A DNA stretch of 10,591 nucleotides from Spirochaetales bacterium (GTDB lineage: Bacteria; Spirochaetota; Spirochaetia; B11-G9): the NCBI GenBank assembly GCA_027077185.1, contig JALTGJ010000217.1, forward strand, positions 1-10,591. Reading direction: 5' to 3'. The number at the start of each line of letters is the position of its first letter. Positions within the stretch are counted from its first letter, which is position 1. Made by a program: the position numbers and the translations under genes. A model generated the notes under the pieces. That model made no database searches and was not told the DNA's origin. It saw only the letters and a list, made by a program, of their open reading frames with translations. Positions 5,334 through 10,591 of this stretch are shown here, in pieces.

Positions 5334-6128
5334 ATGATGAGAGCACTATGGACTGCAGCTTCCGGAATGACAGGACAGCAATTTAATATTGATACAATTT
5401 CCAATAATTTATCCAATGTTAATACAACAGGATTTAAGAAAACCAGGGCAGATTTCGAGGATCTAATATATCAGACTTCAAGAATTGCCGGAACGCCGGC
5501 TACTGAGCTTACCAGTATTCCCACAGGGATACAGGTTGGGCATGGTGTCAAGGTTGCTGCAACTCAGAAAGAATTTACACAGGGCGCTCTGCAAAATACC
5601 GGCAATGTTGCTGATATGGCTATAACTGGTGAAGGTTTTTTTAGAGTTCTTCTGCTGGATGGTTCCTACGGCTACAGCCGGGACGGGTCTTTCAAAATCG
5701 ATTCAAATGGTCAACTGGTAAATTCAAATGGGCATAGGTTAATGCCGGAAGTAGTTCTTCCTAAAAATTTTATACGGGAAAGTCTTGGAATATCCCAGGA
5801 TGGCAGAGTTACTGTAAAGGTTCCCGGGAATGATAATCCCATAGATGTAGCACAGCTTGAACTTTTTAGATTTGTTAACCCAGCCGGGCTTCAGTCAGTA
5901 GGACAGAATAATTATAAGGTAACAAATGGATCCGGGGATGCAATTGGAGGCAGGCCGGGATTTGATGGTATGGGTCTTGTAAATCAAAAATTTCTTGAAA
6001 TGTCAAATGTTTCTGTTGTTTCAGAAATGGTGAATATGATAGTTGCACAGAGGGCTTATGAATTAAATTCCAAAGCAATACAGACTTCTGACACAATGCT
6101 TGGTATAGCAAATGGTCTTAAACGATAG
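5334..6128 (+). CDS. flgG: Flagellar distal rod protein FlgG
   Basis: The 264-residue protein starts at ATG 5334, ten bases after AAAAGAGG; a second ATG follows at once. The N-terminal motif ASGMTGQQFNIDTISNNLSNV (9-29) with NTTGFKKTRADF (30-41) is followed by FEDLIYQTSRIAGT (41-54), the segment that marks FlgG and sets the stiff distal rod apart from the hook protein. The C-terminal helix region VSVVSEMVNMIVAQRAYELNS (about 226-246) is the usual family signature. FlgG polymerises on the proximal rod and passes through the peptidoglycan; in spirochaetes there is no need to cross the outer membrane. Length is normal (E. coli FlgG is about 260). The gene is the middle one of flgF-flgG-flgJ with gaps of only 16 bp on each side, so one transcript is expected. 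Confidence 0.93.
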   Translation: MMRALWTAASGMTGQQFNIDTISNNLSNVNTTGFKKTRADFEDLIYQTSRIAGTPATELTSIPTGIQVGHGVKVAATQKEFTQGALQNTGNVADMAITGEGFFRVLLLDGSYGYSRDGSFKIDSNGQLVNSNGHRLMPEVVLPKNFIRESLGISQDGRVTVKVPGNDNPIDVAQLELFRFVNPAGLQSVGQNNYKVTNGSGDAIGGRPGFDGMGLVNQKFLEMSNVSVVSEMVNMIVAQRAYELNSKAIQTSDTMLGIANGLKR

Positions 6129-6144
6129 ATAACAGGGGTAATTT

Positions 6145-6492
6145 ATGGAAATTGGCAGTGATGCATTATCAGCAATGAACAGAATGACTGTTTCCAATGC
6201 AGGCAGCAGTGGTACATCCCGTGTTTCATCACTGGAAAGAGATTTACAGACTCATGATGATAAAAAAATTAAACAGGCATGCAGTGATTTTGAATCTATA
6301 CTTATTAAGCAAATGCTGGATTCCATGAGAAAAACTGTACCTAAAAACTCTCTGATTGGAGGGGGAATGGCAGAAGATATTTTTGAAGATATGATTTATA
6401 ATGAATATGCAAAAAAAATGAGTAAAACCGGTGATTTCGGTATAAAAGATATATTATATAAACAGTTAAGTCAAAATGGTAAAACTCTGTAA
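6145..6492 (+). CDS. flgJ: Rod-binding protein, FlgJ N-terminal domain only
   Basis: The 115-residue protein starts at ATG 6145 with AGGGG (6134-6138) in front. Residues 43-109 fit the rod-binding domain: KQACSDFESILIKQMLDSMR (43-62), then GGGMAEDIFEDMIYNEYAKK (72-91) and GDFGIKDILYKQL (97-109). Proteobacterial FlgJ has a second, peptidoglycan-cutting domain after this; here the protein ends, so another enzyme must open the wall for the rod. The first 40 residues are Ser/Asn/Thr-rich and probably disordered. FlgJ caps the growing rod during assembly in the periplasm. It closes the flgF-flgG-flgJ cluster, 16 bp after flgG. The single-domain form is usual outside Beta- and Gammaproteobacteria. 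Confidence 0.85.
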   Translation: MEIGSDALSAMNRMTVSNAGSSGTSRVSSLERDLQTHDDKKIKQACSDFESILIKQMLDSMRKTVPKNSLIGGGMAEDIFEDMIYNEYAKKMSKTGDFGIKDILYKQLSQNGKTL

Positions 6493-6518
6493 TCATCTCT
6501 ATATTTAAAAAAGTATGA

Positions 6519-6543
6519 CTTTGGTGCCAATCAAAGCATTTTT
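6519..6543 (+). terminator. Weak possible terminator after the flagellar operon
   Basis: CTTTG (6519-6523) and CAAAG (6532-6536) form a 5-bp stem with an 8-nt loop, followed after two bases by T5. The stem is short and AT-rich, so termination would be inefficient. Confidence 0.25.
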
Positions 6544-6624
6544 ATAATTATGTAATAAATATCCTATGTATACTAAAACATACAGAAATAATAATAAATT
6601 GCCATAAAATACATTTGCTAATTG

Positions 6625-6649
6625 TAATTACTTATAGTGAAAGTAATTA
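6625..6649. repeat. Perfect 9-bp inverted repeat upstream of the sigma-54 promoter
   Basis: TAATTACTT (6625-6633) and AAGTAATTA (6641-6649) are exact reverse complements separated by 7 bp. The centre lies about 41 bp upstream of the -24 element. It could be the binding site of an enhancer-binding protein or another regulator, though enhancers usually sit further away. Confidence 0.45.
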
Positions 6650-6675
6650 GCATGCTATTATTGTTTTCTGTTAAG

Positions 6676-6692
6676 TTGGCATGTAAATTGCT
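6676..6692 (+). promoter_or_regulatory. Sigma-54 (RpoN) -24/-12 promoter of the sigma factor gene
   Basis: TTGGCATG-TAAA-TTGCT matches the sigma-54 consensus YTGGCACG-N4-TTGCW at all but one base, where T replaces the C after TGGCA and still fits the usual pyrimidine. The invariant GG (6678-6679) and GC (6690-6691) have canonical spacing. Transcription would begin near 6703, right at the AGGAG ribosome binding site (6704-6708). Confidence 0.7.
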
Positions 6693-6713
6693 ATGTATTA
6701 TACAGGAGTTTGT

Positions 6714-7550
6714 ATGAAAACATCAAAAGATATTGAAGAGAATACATTAAAGGCATATTTTAAGCAGATACAGCGCAATTCTCTATTAAGTTTTGATGAA
6801 GAACTGGAGCTGTCACGTAGAATACAGAATGGCGATGAGATTGCACGTCAGAAACTTATTGAATCGAACCTGCGTTTGGTTGTTAAAATTTCGAAATCTT
6901 ATGTAACATCAGATGTAAATTTTCTGGATGTAATTCAGGAAGGTAACCTTGGCCTTATAAAAGCAGCTTCCAAGTATGATCATAAAAAAAATGTTAGATT
7001 TTCCACTTATGCTGCCTGGTGGATTAAACAGTCTATAGTTCGGGCATTATCAAAAAAAAGACGTACAATAAGGCTTCCCCACAGGAAAGAAGAGCTTTTA
7101 AAGAATATTCAGAAGACATACTATATTCTTAACCAGGAATTAGCCAGAAAACCCTCCCTTGAAGAAATATCCTCTGAATTAAATGAAAGCAGGGAAGATA
7201 TTGCCTCAGTGTTAAACTCCGCAGGATCAGTATTTTCTCTTGACAGTACCTTCGATGATGATTCCGGAACTCTTATGGATATTTATGAAGATAAATCCTA
7301 TAATCCTGATGATGAATTGATGCGTAAAAGTTTTAGGGAAGAGACCATGAAATTTCTTGAACATCTTCTGGAAAAAGAAAAGCAGATATTATTGTATAGA
7401 TTTTCCTTTTACGGAGGTAAAAAGTATACCCTAAAACATATTGGAGAGGAAATGGGTATATCTCCCGAGACTGTACGTCAGATTGAGATAAGAGCAATAA
7501 AGAAATTAAGGGAACATGCTGTTGAATTAAAAGAGTATATTTATAATTAG
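6714..7550 (+). CDS. Group 2 sigma-70 family RNA polymerase sigma factor (RpoS/RpoD-like)
   Basis: The start is ATG 6714, five bases after AGGAG (6704-6708). An in-frame ATG at 6693 lies inside the promoter and has no ribosome binding site. The 278-residue protein holds region 1.2 (about 9-42), region 2 (46-115) with NLRLVVKIS (52-60), FLDVIQEGNLGLIKA (70-84) and the -10 reading helix RFSTYAAWWIKQSIVRAL (95-112), region 3 (about 120-190) and region 4 (212-270) with the helix-turn-helix LKHIGEEMGISPETVRQIEIRA (240-261). Region 1.1 and the large non-conserved insert of housekeeping RpoD are missing. It is therefore an alternative or stationary-phase type factor, about the size of Borrelia RpoS. 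It directs core polymerase to sigma-70-like promoters. The sigma-54 promoter in front suggests activation by RpoN and an enhancer-binding protein. Calling it RpoS by orthology would need a tree. Confidence 0.9.
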   Translation: MKTSKDIEENTLKAYFKQIQRNSLLSFDEELELSRRIQNGDEIARQKLIESNLRLVVKISKSYVTSDVNFLDVIQEGNLGLIKAASKYDHKKNVRFSTYAAWWIKQSIVRALSKKRRTIRLPHRKEELLKNIQKTYYILNQELARKPSLEEISSELNESREDIASVLNSAGSVFSLDSTFDDDSGTLMDIYEDKSYNPDDELMRKSFREETMKFLEHLLEKEKQILLYRFSFYGGKKYTLKHIGEEMGISPETVRQIEIRAIKKLREHAVELKEYIYN

Positions 7551-7585
7551 AAAATGTGATACTGTGTAAAAACTTAGGATAGTCC

Positions 7586-8524
7586 TTGACGAAAAATAAA
7601 AATAATAATAGCCTCAGTTCAATGGAAAATAAAAGATTTAAAGCAGTAGTACTATTGCTTATAGTAATTATTGCACTTCTTTTAGTTTTTATTGTATTAA
7701 TTACTACAGGCAATAGAACAGAAGGAATTGCTTCAGATACTAAAGTTCTCCCTGTTTCAGGTAGTTCGGAAAACCCTGTTTTTACCAAACCTTCTGGTGA
7801 TGAAACAGTACCTGCTGTTGTAAAACAGAAAACCAGGGGAACTCTGTATTTTGTAATTGATGATGTAGGTAACAATACATTTCAGTTGAAGCCTTTTTTA
7901 AAGTTACCTATGAACTTAACATTTGCAGTTTTGCCGGGTTTGAAATATACCAGGCAATGTGTGGAGCTCATAAAGGCAGCGGGTAAGGATTTTATTATTC
8001 ATCAGCCCATGGAGGCCGTTGGAGGTCAGAATCCTGGTCCTGGAGCATTATATGTTGGTATGAGCCAGGAAGAGGTTCGAACTATAGTTATTAATAACTT
8101 AAAGGATTATAATGGTATACAGGGAATGAATAATCACATGGGTTCAGCAGGCACCGCCGACCCTGAACTTATGCGTTATTTGTTCAATGTTCTTAAAGAG
8201 CAGCATATGTTTTTTCTTGATAGTAAAACAACATCAAAATCAGTAGGGTTTGAAACAGCAAAGATAGTTGGTATACCATATGCTGAGAGGAGTATTTTTC
8301 TGGATAATAGTAAAGAAAAGCAGTCTATTCTGGATGCTGTTGAAAGTGGCCTGAATGTATCTGAAAAAAAAGGCCATGCTGTAATGATTGGTCACATCTG
8401 GACAGAAGAATTGGCGGATATTCTTTTAGAGCTTTATCCGGCTCTCCTGGAAAATAATTATGTTTTAAATAATTTAACAGAGCTGTTTATGGGAAATGAG
8501 TTTAATGAAGATTCTTGGGATTGA
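7586..8524 (+). CDS. Divergent polysaccharide deacetylase family protein (YibQ-like), membrane-anchored
   Basis: The 312-residue protein is read from TTG 7586, with TAGGAT (7575-7580) in front; an ATG at 7622 (residue 13) is possible but has no ribosome binding site. Residues 18-40 form one strongly hydrophobic segment after a basic N-terminus, so the protein is an inner-membrane anchor or uncleaved signal. A Ser/Pro/Thr-rich linker reaches about 83, and the domain follows: YFVIDDVG (88-95), HQPME (139-143), NNHMGS (182-187), FLDSKTT (210-216) and IGH (268-270). These are the metal and catalytic positions of the divergent polysaccharide deacetylase family (COG2861), predicted to act on cell-wall or extracellular glycans. 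The substrate is unknown. The gene starts 35 bp after the sigma factor and overlaps tsaD by 20 nt, so it is probably in the same operon. Confidence 0.85.
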   Translation: MTKNKNNNSLSSMENKRFKAVVLLLIVIIALLLVFIVLITTGNRTEGIASDTKVLPVSGSSENPVFTKPSGDETVPAVVKQKTRGTLYFVIDDVGNNTFQLKPFLKLPMNLTFAVLPGLKYTRQCVELIKAAGKDFIIHQPMEAVGGQNPGPGALYVGMSQEEVRTIVINNLKDYNGIQGMNNHMGSAGTADPELMRYLFNVLKEQHMFFLDSKTTSKSVGFETAKIVGIPYAERSIFLDNSKEKQSILDAVESGLNVSEKKGHAVMIGHIWTEELADILLELYPALLENNYVLNNLTELFMGNEFNEDSWD

Positions 8525-9518
8525 AACCTCCTGTGACGAATGTGCTGCTTCTGTCGTGGAAGATGGAAAACATATTTTAAGCAATATTGTAACAACTCAA
8601 ATTGAGCTTCATAAAATTTATAATGGTGTAGTACCTGAAATTGCATCCCGTTTACATACAGAGTGGATAAGCTCTGTAGTAAGAGAAGCAACCATTGAAT
8701 CCGGTATTGATCTTTCTTCTATAGACGGAATTGCTGTTACAAGCAGACCAGGTTTAGTTGGTTCCCTGCTTGTAGGTTTAAGTTTTGCCAAAGGTCTTTC
8801 TTTGGCTATTGGTAAACCCTATATTGGAGTTAACCACATTCTGGCTCATCTTTATGCTCCCTATCTTGAACATAATATTACCTATCCTTATTTAGGTGTT
8901 CTTGTTTCCGGTGGGCACACAATTATCAGCAGAGTGACCGGGTTCGACGAAATGGAAGTTCTTGGTACTACAATAGATGATGCCTGTGGGGAGGCTTTTG
9001 ACAAGGTCGCTAAATTCTACGATCTGGGCTATCCGGGAGGAATAGCTATTGATCGACTTTCTTTAGAAGGTGACTCAAATGCATTTAATTTTCCAAATCC
9101 TTCACTGCATAAGGGAGATCATAAGTATGATGTCTCATATTCCGGATTGAAAACAGCTGTTGTAAATCAGTTAGATCAGTTTCGAAATGGAAACTCAGAA
9201 AAGACAAAGGCAAATATTGCTGCAAGTTTTCAAAGAGCTGCAGTAAGTATTCTTATGAAAAGGGTAAAACGTGCATTGAAAGATACAGGATTAACGCGTC
9301 TGGTAGCAGGAGGTGGTGTTGTTGCAAATTCTCTTCTTCGTAGTGAACTCCTTGGCCTGGAAAATGTAAAAACAACAATTCCTTCTATGGCTCTGTGTAC
9401 AGATAACGCTGCAATGATTGCAGGCTTAGGTTATCATTATCTGGAAAAAGAAATTTATTCTGAATATTCTCTTAATGCTTCAGCAAGAGTACCGGCTTTT
9501 AGAAAAAAATATCCATGA
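8505..9518 (+). CDS. tsaD: tRNA N6-adenosine threonylcarbamoyltransferase TsaD
   Basis: TsaD attaches the threonylcarbamoyl group to A37 of ANN-decoding tRNAs, working with TsaB and TsaE. ATG 8505 gives MKILGIETSCDE, the usual family start; ATG 8496 would add three residues and has a poorer ribosome binding site. The 337 residues hold GIETSCDE (5-12), the iron-binding HILAH (H111 and H115), SGGHT (135-139), DDACGEAFDK (158-167), AGGGVVAN (268-275) and CTDNAAMIA (298-306) with metal ligand D300. All key residues are present and the length is normal. The start overlaps the deacetylase gene by 20 nt, giving translational coupling; apt follows after 48 bp. The tRNA-Thr in this window is among the tRNAs this modification would act on. 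Confidence 0.96.
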   Translation: MKILGIETSCDECAASVVEDGKHILSNIVTTQIELHKIYNGVVPEIASRLHTEWISSVVREATIESGIDLSSIDGIAVTSRPGLVGSLLVGLSFAKGLSLAIGKPYIGVNHILAHLYAPYLEHNITYPYLGVLVSGGHTIISRVTGFDEMEVLGTTIDDACGEAFDKVAKFYDLGYPGGIAIDRLSLEGDSNAFNFPNPSLHKGDHKYDVSYSGLKTAVVNQLDQFRNGNSEKTKANIAASFQRAAVSILMKRVKRALKDTGLTRLVAGGGVVANSLLRSELLGLENVKTTIPSMALCTDNAAMIAGLGYHYLEKEIYSEYSLNASARVPAFRKKYP

Positions 9519-9566
9519 GGTATTAATTCTTTCATGCTTGGAAGTAATTTGTATAAAGGAATGAAA

Positions 9567-10106
9567 ATGTCAAATGTGTTTAATCTGGATGCAGCCATAA
9601 GAAAAATTGAGGGATTCCCGAAGGAAGGAATACTCTTTTATGATATTACAAGTATACTGTCAAATCCTGCTGCTTTTTCTTTCTGTATATCAGAAATGGA
9701 GAATCTATATAGAAACAGAGATATAAGTTCTGTTGTTGCCGTTGAAGCAAGGGGTTTTCTTTTCGCAGCACCTTTGGCGGAAAAACTGGGGTTGCCCCTT
9801 GTCCTTGCCAGAAAACCAGGGAAGCTTCCCGGTAAAGTTATGGAAAAAAGTTTTGCACTTGAATATGGAGAGGATGTTATTCAAATTCAGAAAAATGATA
9901 TTAAGAGGGGAGATAAGATCCTTCTGGTTGATGATCTCGTAGCAACGGGAGGCACTTTGAAAGCAGCAGCAGAGCTTATAGAAGATTCAGGAGCGGTTGT
10001 TGAGGAAATTTTCTGTGTAATTGGTCTTCCTTTTATAAACAATTTTGAACCTCTGGGGAATTATAAATTAACAACCCTTCAAAATTATCAAAGTGAATCT
10101 ATATAA
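9567..10106 (+). CDS. apt: Adenine phosphoribosyltransferase
   Basis: Apt converts adenine and PRPP to AMP and pyrophosphate in purine salvage. ATG 9567 is preferred: AAAGGA (9555-9560) lies six bases before it and the resulting 179 residues match the usual size. ATG 9534 would add 11 residues and has GAGG 13 bases away; ATG 9561 has no room for a ribosome binding site. Motifs from 9567: IRKIEGFPKEGILFYDIT (11-28), EARGF (60-64), RKPGKLPG (82-89), the catalytic-loop region ALEYG (97-101), and the PRPP-binding loop LLVDDLVATGGT (119-130). It is the last gene of the run that begins at the sigma factor; no clear terminator follows it. Confidence 0.95.
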   Translation: MSNVFNLDAAIRKIEGFPKEGILFYDITSILSNPAAFSFCISEMENLYRNRDISSVVAVEARGFLFAAPLAEKLGLPLVLARKPGKLPGKVMEKSFALEYGEDVIQIQKNDIKRGDKILLVDDLVATGGTLKAAAELIEDSGAVVEEIFCVIGLPFINNFEPLGNYKLTTLQNYQSESI

Positions 10107-10196
10107 TAGAAGGAGCTTTTTAGGCTATAGGCTTTTAGGGAAGTATATATAATGTTTTACAACCCTAATAGTCTAAATACCTTTTTCATCTCTCTC

Positions 10197-10225
10197 TTGA
10201 CAAAATGTACATCTTTGGTTAAATT
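10197..10225 (+). promoter_or_regulatory. Sigma-70 promoter of the tRNA-Gln/tRNA-Glu pair
   Basis: A perfect TTGACA -35 (10197-10202), 17 bp of spacer and TAAATT (10220-10225). The start of transcription near 10232 leaves a leader of about 27 nt before tRNA-Gln. Confidence 0.7.
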
Positions 10226-10231
10226 ACCACG

Positions 10232-10252
10232 GTGTCTAATTTATATAGACAC
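10232..10252 (+). repeat. 7-bp perfect hairpin in the tRNA leader
   Basis: GTGTCTA (10232-10238) pairs exactly with TAGACAC (10246-10252) around ATTTATA; a G-T and a C-G pair can extend it. It fills almost the whole leader between the predicted transcription start and tRNA-Gln. It may guide 5' processing or be a protein-binding palindrome. Confidence 0.5.
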
Positions 10253-10258
10253 TGATAT

Positions 10259-10330
10259 TGGCCTATTGTGTAATTGGTAGCACAGCGGATTCTGGTTCCG
10301 TCAGTGAGGGTTCAACTCCTTCTAGGCCAG
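10259..10330 (+). tRNA. tRNA-Gln(CTG)
   Basis: The 72-nt cloverleaf has acceptor TGGCCTA/TAGGCCA with discriminator G, D arm GTGT/GCAC, anticodon stem GCGGA/TCCGT with loop TTCTGGT (anticodon CTG, reading CAG), a 4-nt variable loop, and T arm GAGGG/CCTTC. The weak first pair and G73 are typical of bacterial tRNA-Gln. CCA is not encoded. Confidence 0.95.
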
Positions 10331-10337
10331 TTTTTTT

Positions 10338-10409
10338 GGTCCCTTCGTCTATCGGCTAGGATGGAAGATTCTCAGTCTTCAGAGAGGGGTTCGATTCCCC
10401 TAGGGACTA
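10338..10409 (+). tRNA. tRNA-Glu(CTC)
   Basis: The 72-nt cloverleaf has acceptor GGTCCCT/AGGGACT (first pair G-T) with discriminator A, TC at 8-9, D arm GTCT/AGGA, anticodon stem GAAGA/TCTTC with loop TTCTCAG (anticodon CTC, reading GAG), and T arm AGGGG/CCCCT with loop TTCGATT. CCA is not encoded. It lies seven T residues after tRNA-Gln, with no promoter of its own. Confidence 0.94.
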
Positions 10410-10460
10410 AAAGTAATTCTTATTTTGTATCTGCAGCTCTCGATTTTGTAGGATCTTTTG

Positions 10461-10469
10461 TGTTATACT
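10461..10469 (+). promoter_or_regulatory. Extended -10 promoter of the last gene
   Basis: TGTTATACT is an extended -10 (TGn plus TATACT at 10464-10469) without a good -35. Transcription would start at about 10476-10477, the ATG itself. Confidence 0.45.
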
Positions 10470-10476
10470 CTTTTTT

Positions 10477-10591
10477 ATGGAAGATAAATTTGTATTTAAC
10501 AAACTTATTAAAGGTATTTCCAGGGAAGAGAGACTTCGAATGCTGGAGAAAATGCATCATGTAGTTCCCATTAATGACCTTCCCCTAAAAG
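10477..10591 (+). CDS. Unrecognised protein, N-terminal part (runs off the window)
   Basis: ATG 10477 opens a frame of 38 codons without a stop up to the window edge. The product begins MEDKFVFNKLIKGISREER and continues with an amphipathic, Glu/Arg/Leu-rich helix (about residues 15-28) and HHVVPINDLPLK. Such a start (a short hydrophobic stretch, then ISREERLRMLEKM) recalls uncharacterised spirochaete proteins of the DUF5312 kind, but this is memory of a weak pattern and may be wrong. The six bases before the ATG are all T, so there is no Shine-Dalgarno sequence. The extended -10 promoter ends only 7 bp before the ATG, which fits a leaderless mRNA. The frame is supported by the promoter position rather than by homology. 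Confidence 0.55.
   Translation, partial: MEDKFVFNKLIKGISREERLRMLEKMHHVVPINDLPLK

Noticed and set aside
6693..6713. ATG 6693 as start of the sigma factor
   Set aside because: It lies upstream of the predicted sigma-54 transcription start and lacks a ribosome binding site, whereas ATG 6714 has AGGAG.
7333..7875. A 180-codon open frame on the minus strand across the sigma factor and deacetylase genes
   Set aside because: It is antisense to two well-supported genes, crosses their intergenic gap, shows no motif and has no ribosome binding site.
10331..10337. T7 run after tRNA-Gln as a terminator
   Set aside because: tRNA-Glu follows directly with no promoter of its own, so the two are expected on one transcript.
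10274..10564. A 96-codon plus-strand open frame near the right end
   Set aside because: It reads straight through tRNA-Gln and tRNA-Glu and is out of frame with the better supported gene at 10477.

Overview
The window looks like chromosomal DNA of a free-living or commensal spirochaete (Spirochaetota). This is inferred from an AT-rich background, a flagellar rod cluster (FlgF, FlgG and a rod-binding FlgJ without a muramidase domain) and the mix of neighbours. The species cannot be named from the sequence alone. Five of the twelve complete protein genes appear to start with TTG or GTG.

Layout. (1) 1-185, minus: N-terminal piece of asparaginyl-tRNA synthetase. (2) 186-710: a 525-bp gap with inverted repeats but no gene. 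(3) 711-3329: a tightly coupled three-gene operon of a cytidylyltransferase, a HisC/CobD-like PLP enzyme and a CDP-alcohol phosphatidyltransferase, best read as a pathway that makes and attaches a phospholipid head group. (4) 3452-4335: a Phd/YefM antitoxin and PIN toxin pair lying between an intact tRNA-Thr(CGT) gene and a displaced 19-bp copy of that tRNA's 3' end. This is the geometry of a tRNA-integrated element, here reduced to the toxin-antitoxin pair. (5) 4469-6492: flgF-flgG-flgJ behind a possible FliA-type promoter. (6) 6714-7550: a 278-residue group 2 sigma-70 family factor directly preceded by a near-perfect sigma-54 (-24/-12) promoter, recalling the RpoN-to-RpoS cascade of Borrelia. 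(7) 7586-10106: a membrane-anchored divergent polysaccharide deacetylase, tsaD and apt, closely packed behind the sigma gene. (8) 10259-10409: tRNA-Gln(CTG) and tRNA-Glu(CTC) behind a good sigma-70 promoter. (9) 10477-10591: start of an unrecognised protein with no Shine-Dalgarno sequence.

How the parts fit. Most genes are housekeeping or motility functions. The parts that stand out are the lipid head-group operon, whose first two enzymes occur as one fused protein in other bacteria; the miniature tRNA-flanked toxin-antitoxin island; the sigma-54 promoter in front of another sigma factor; and two possible leaderless transcripts, for asnS and the last gene. All functional assignments come from reading motifs by eye; no database search was run.
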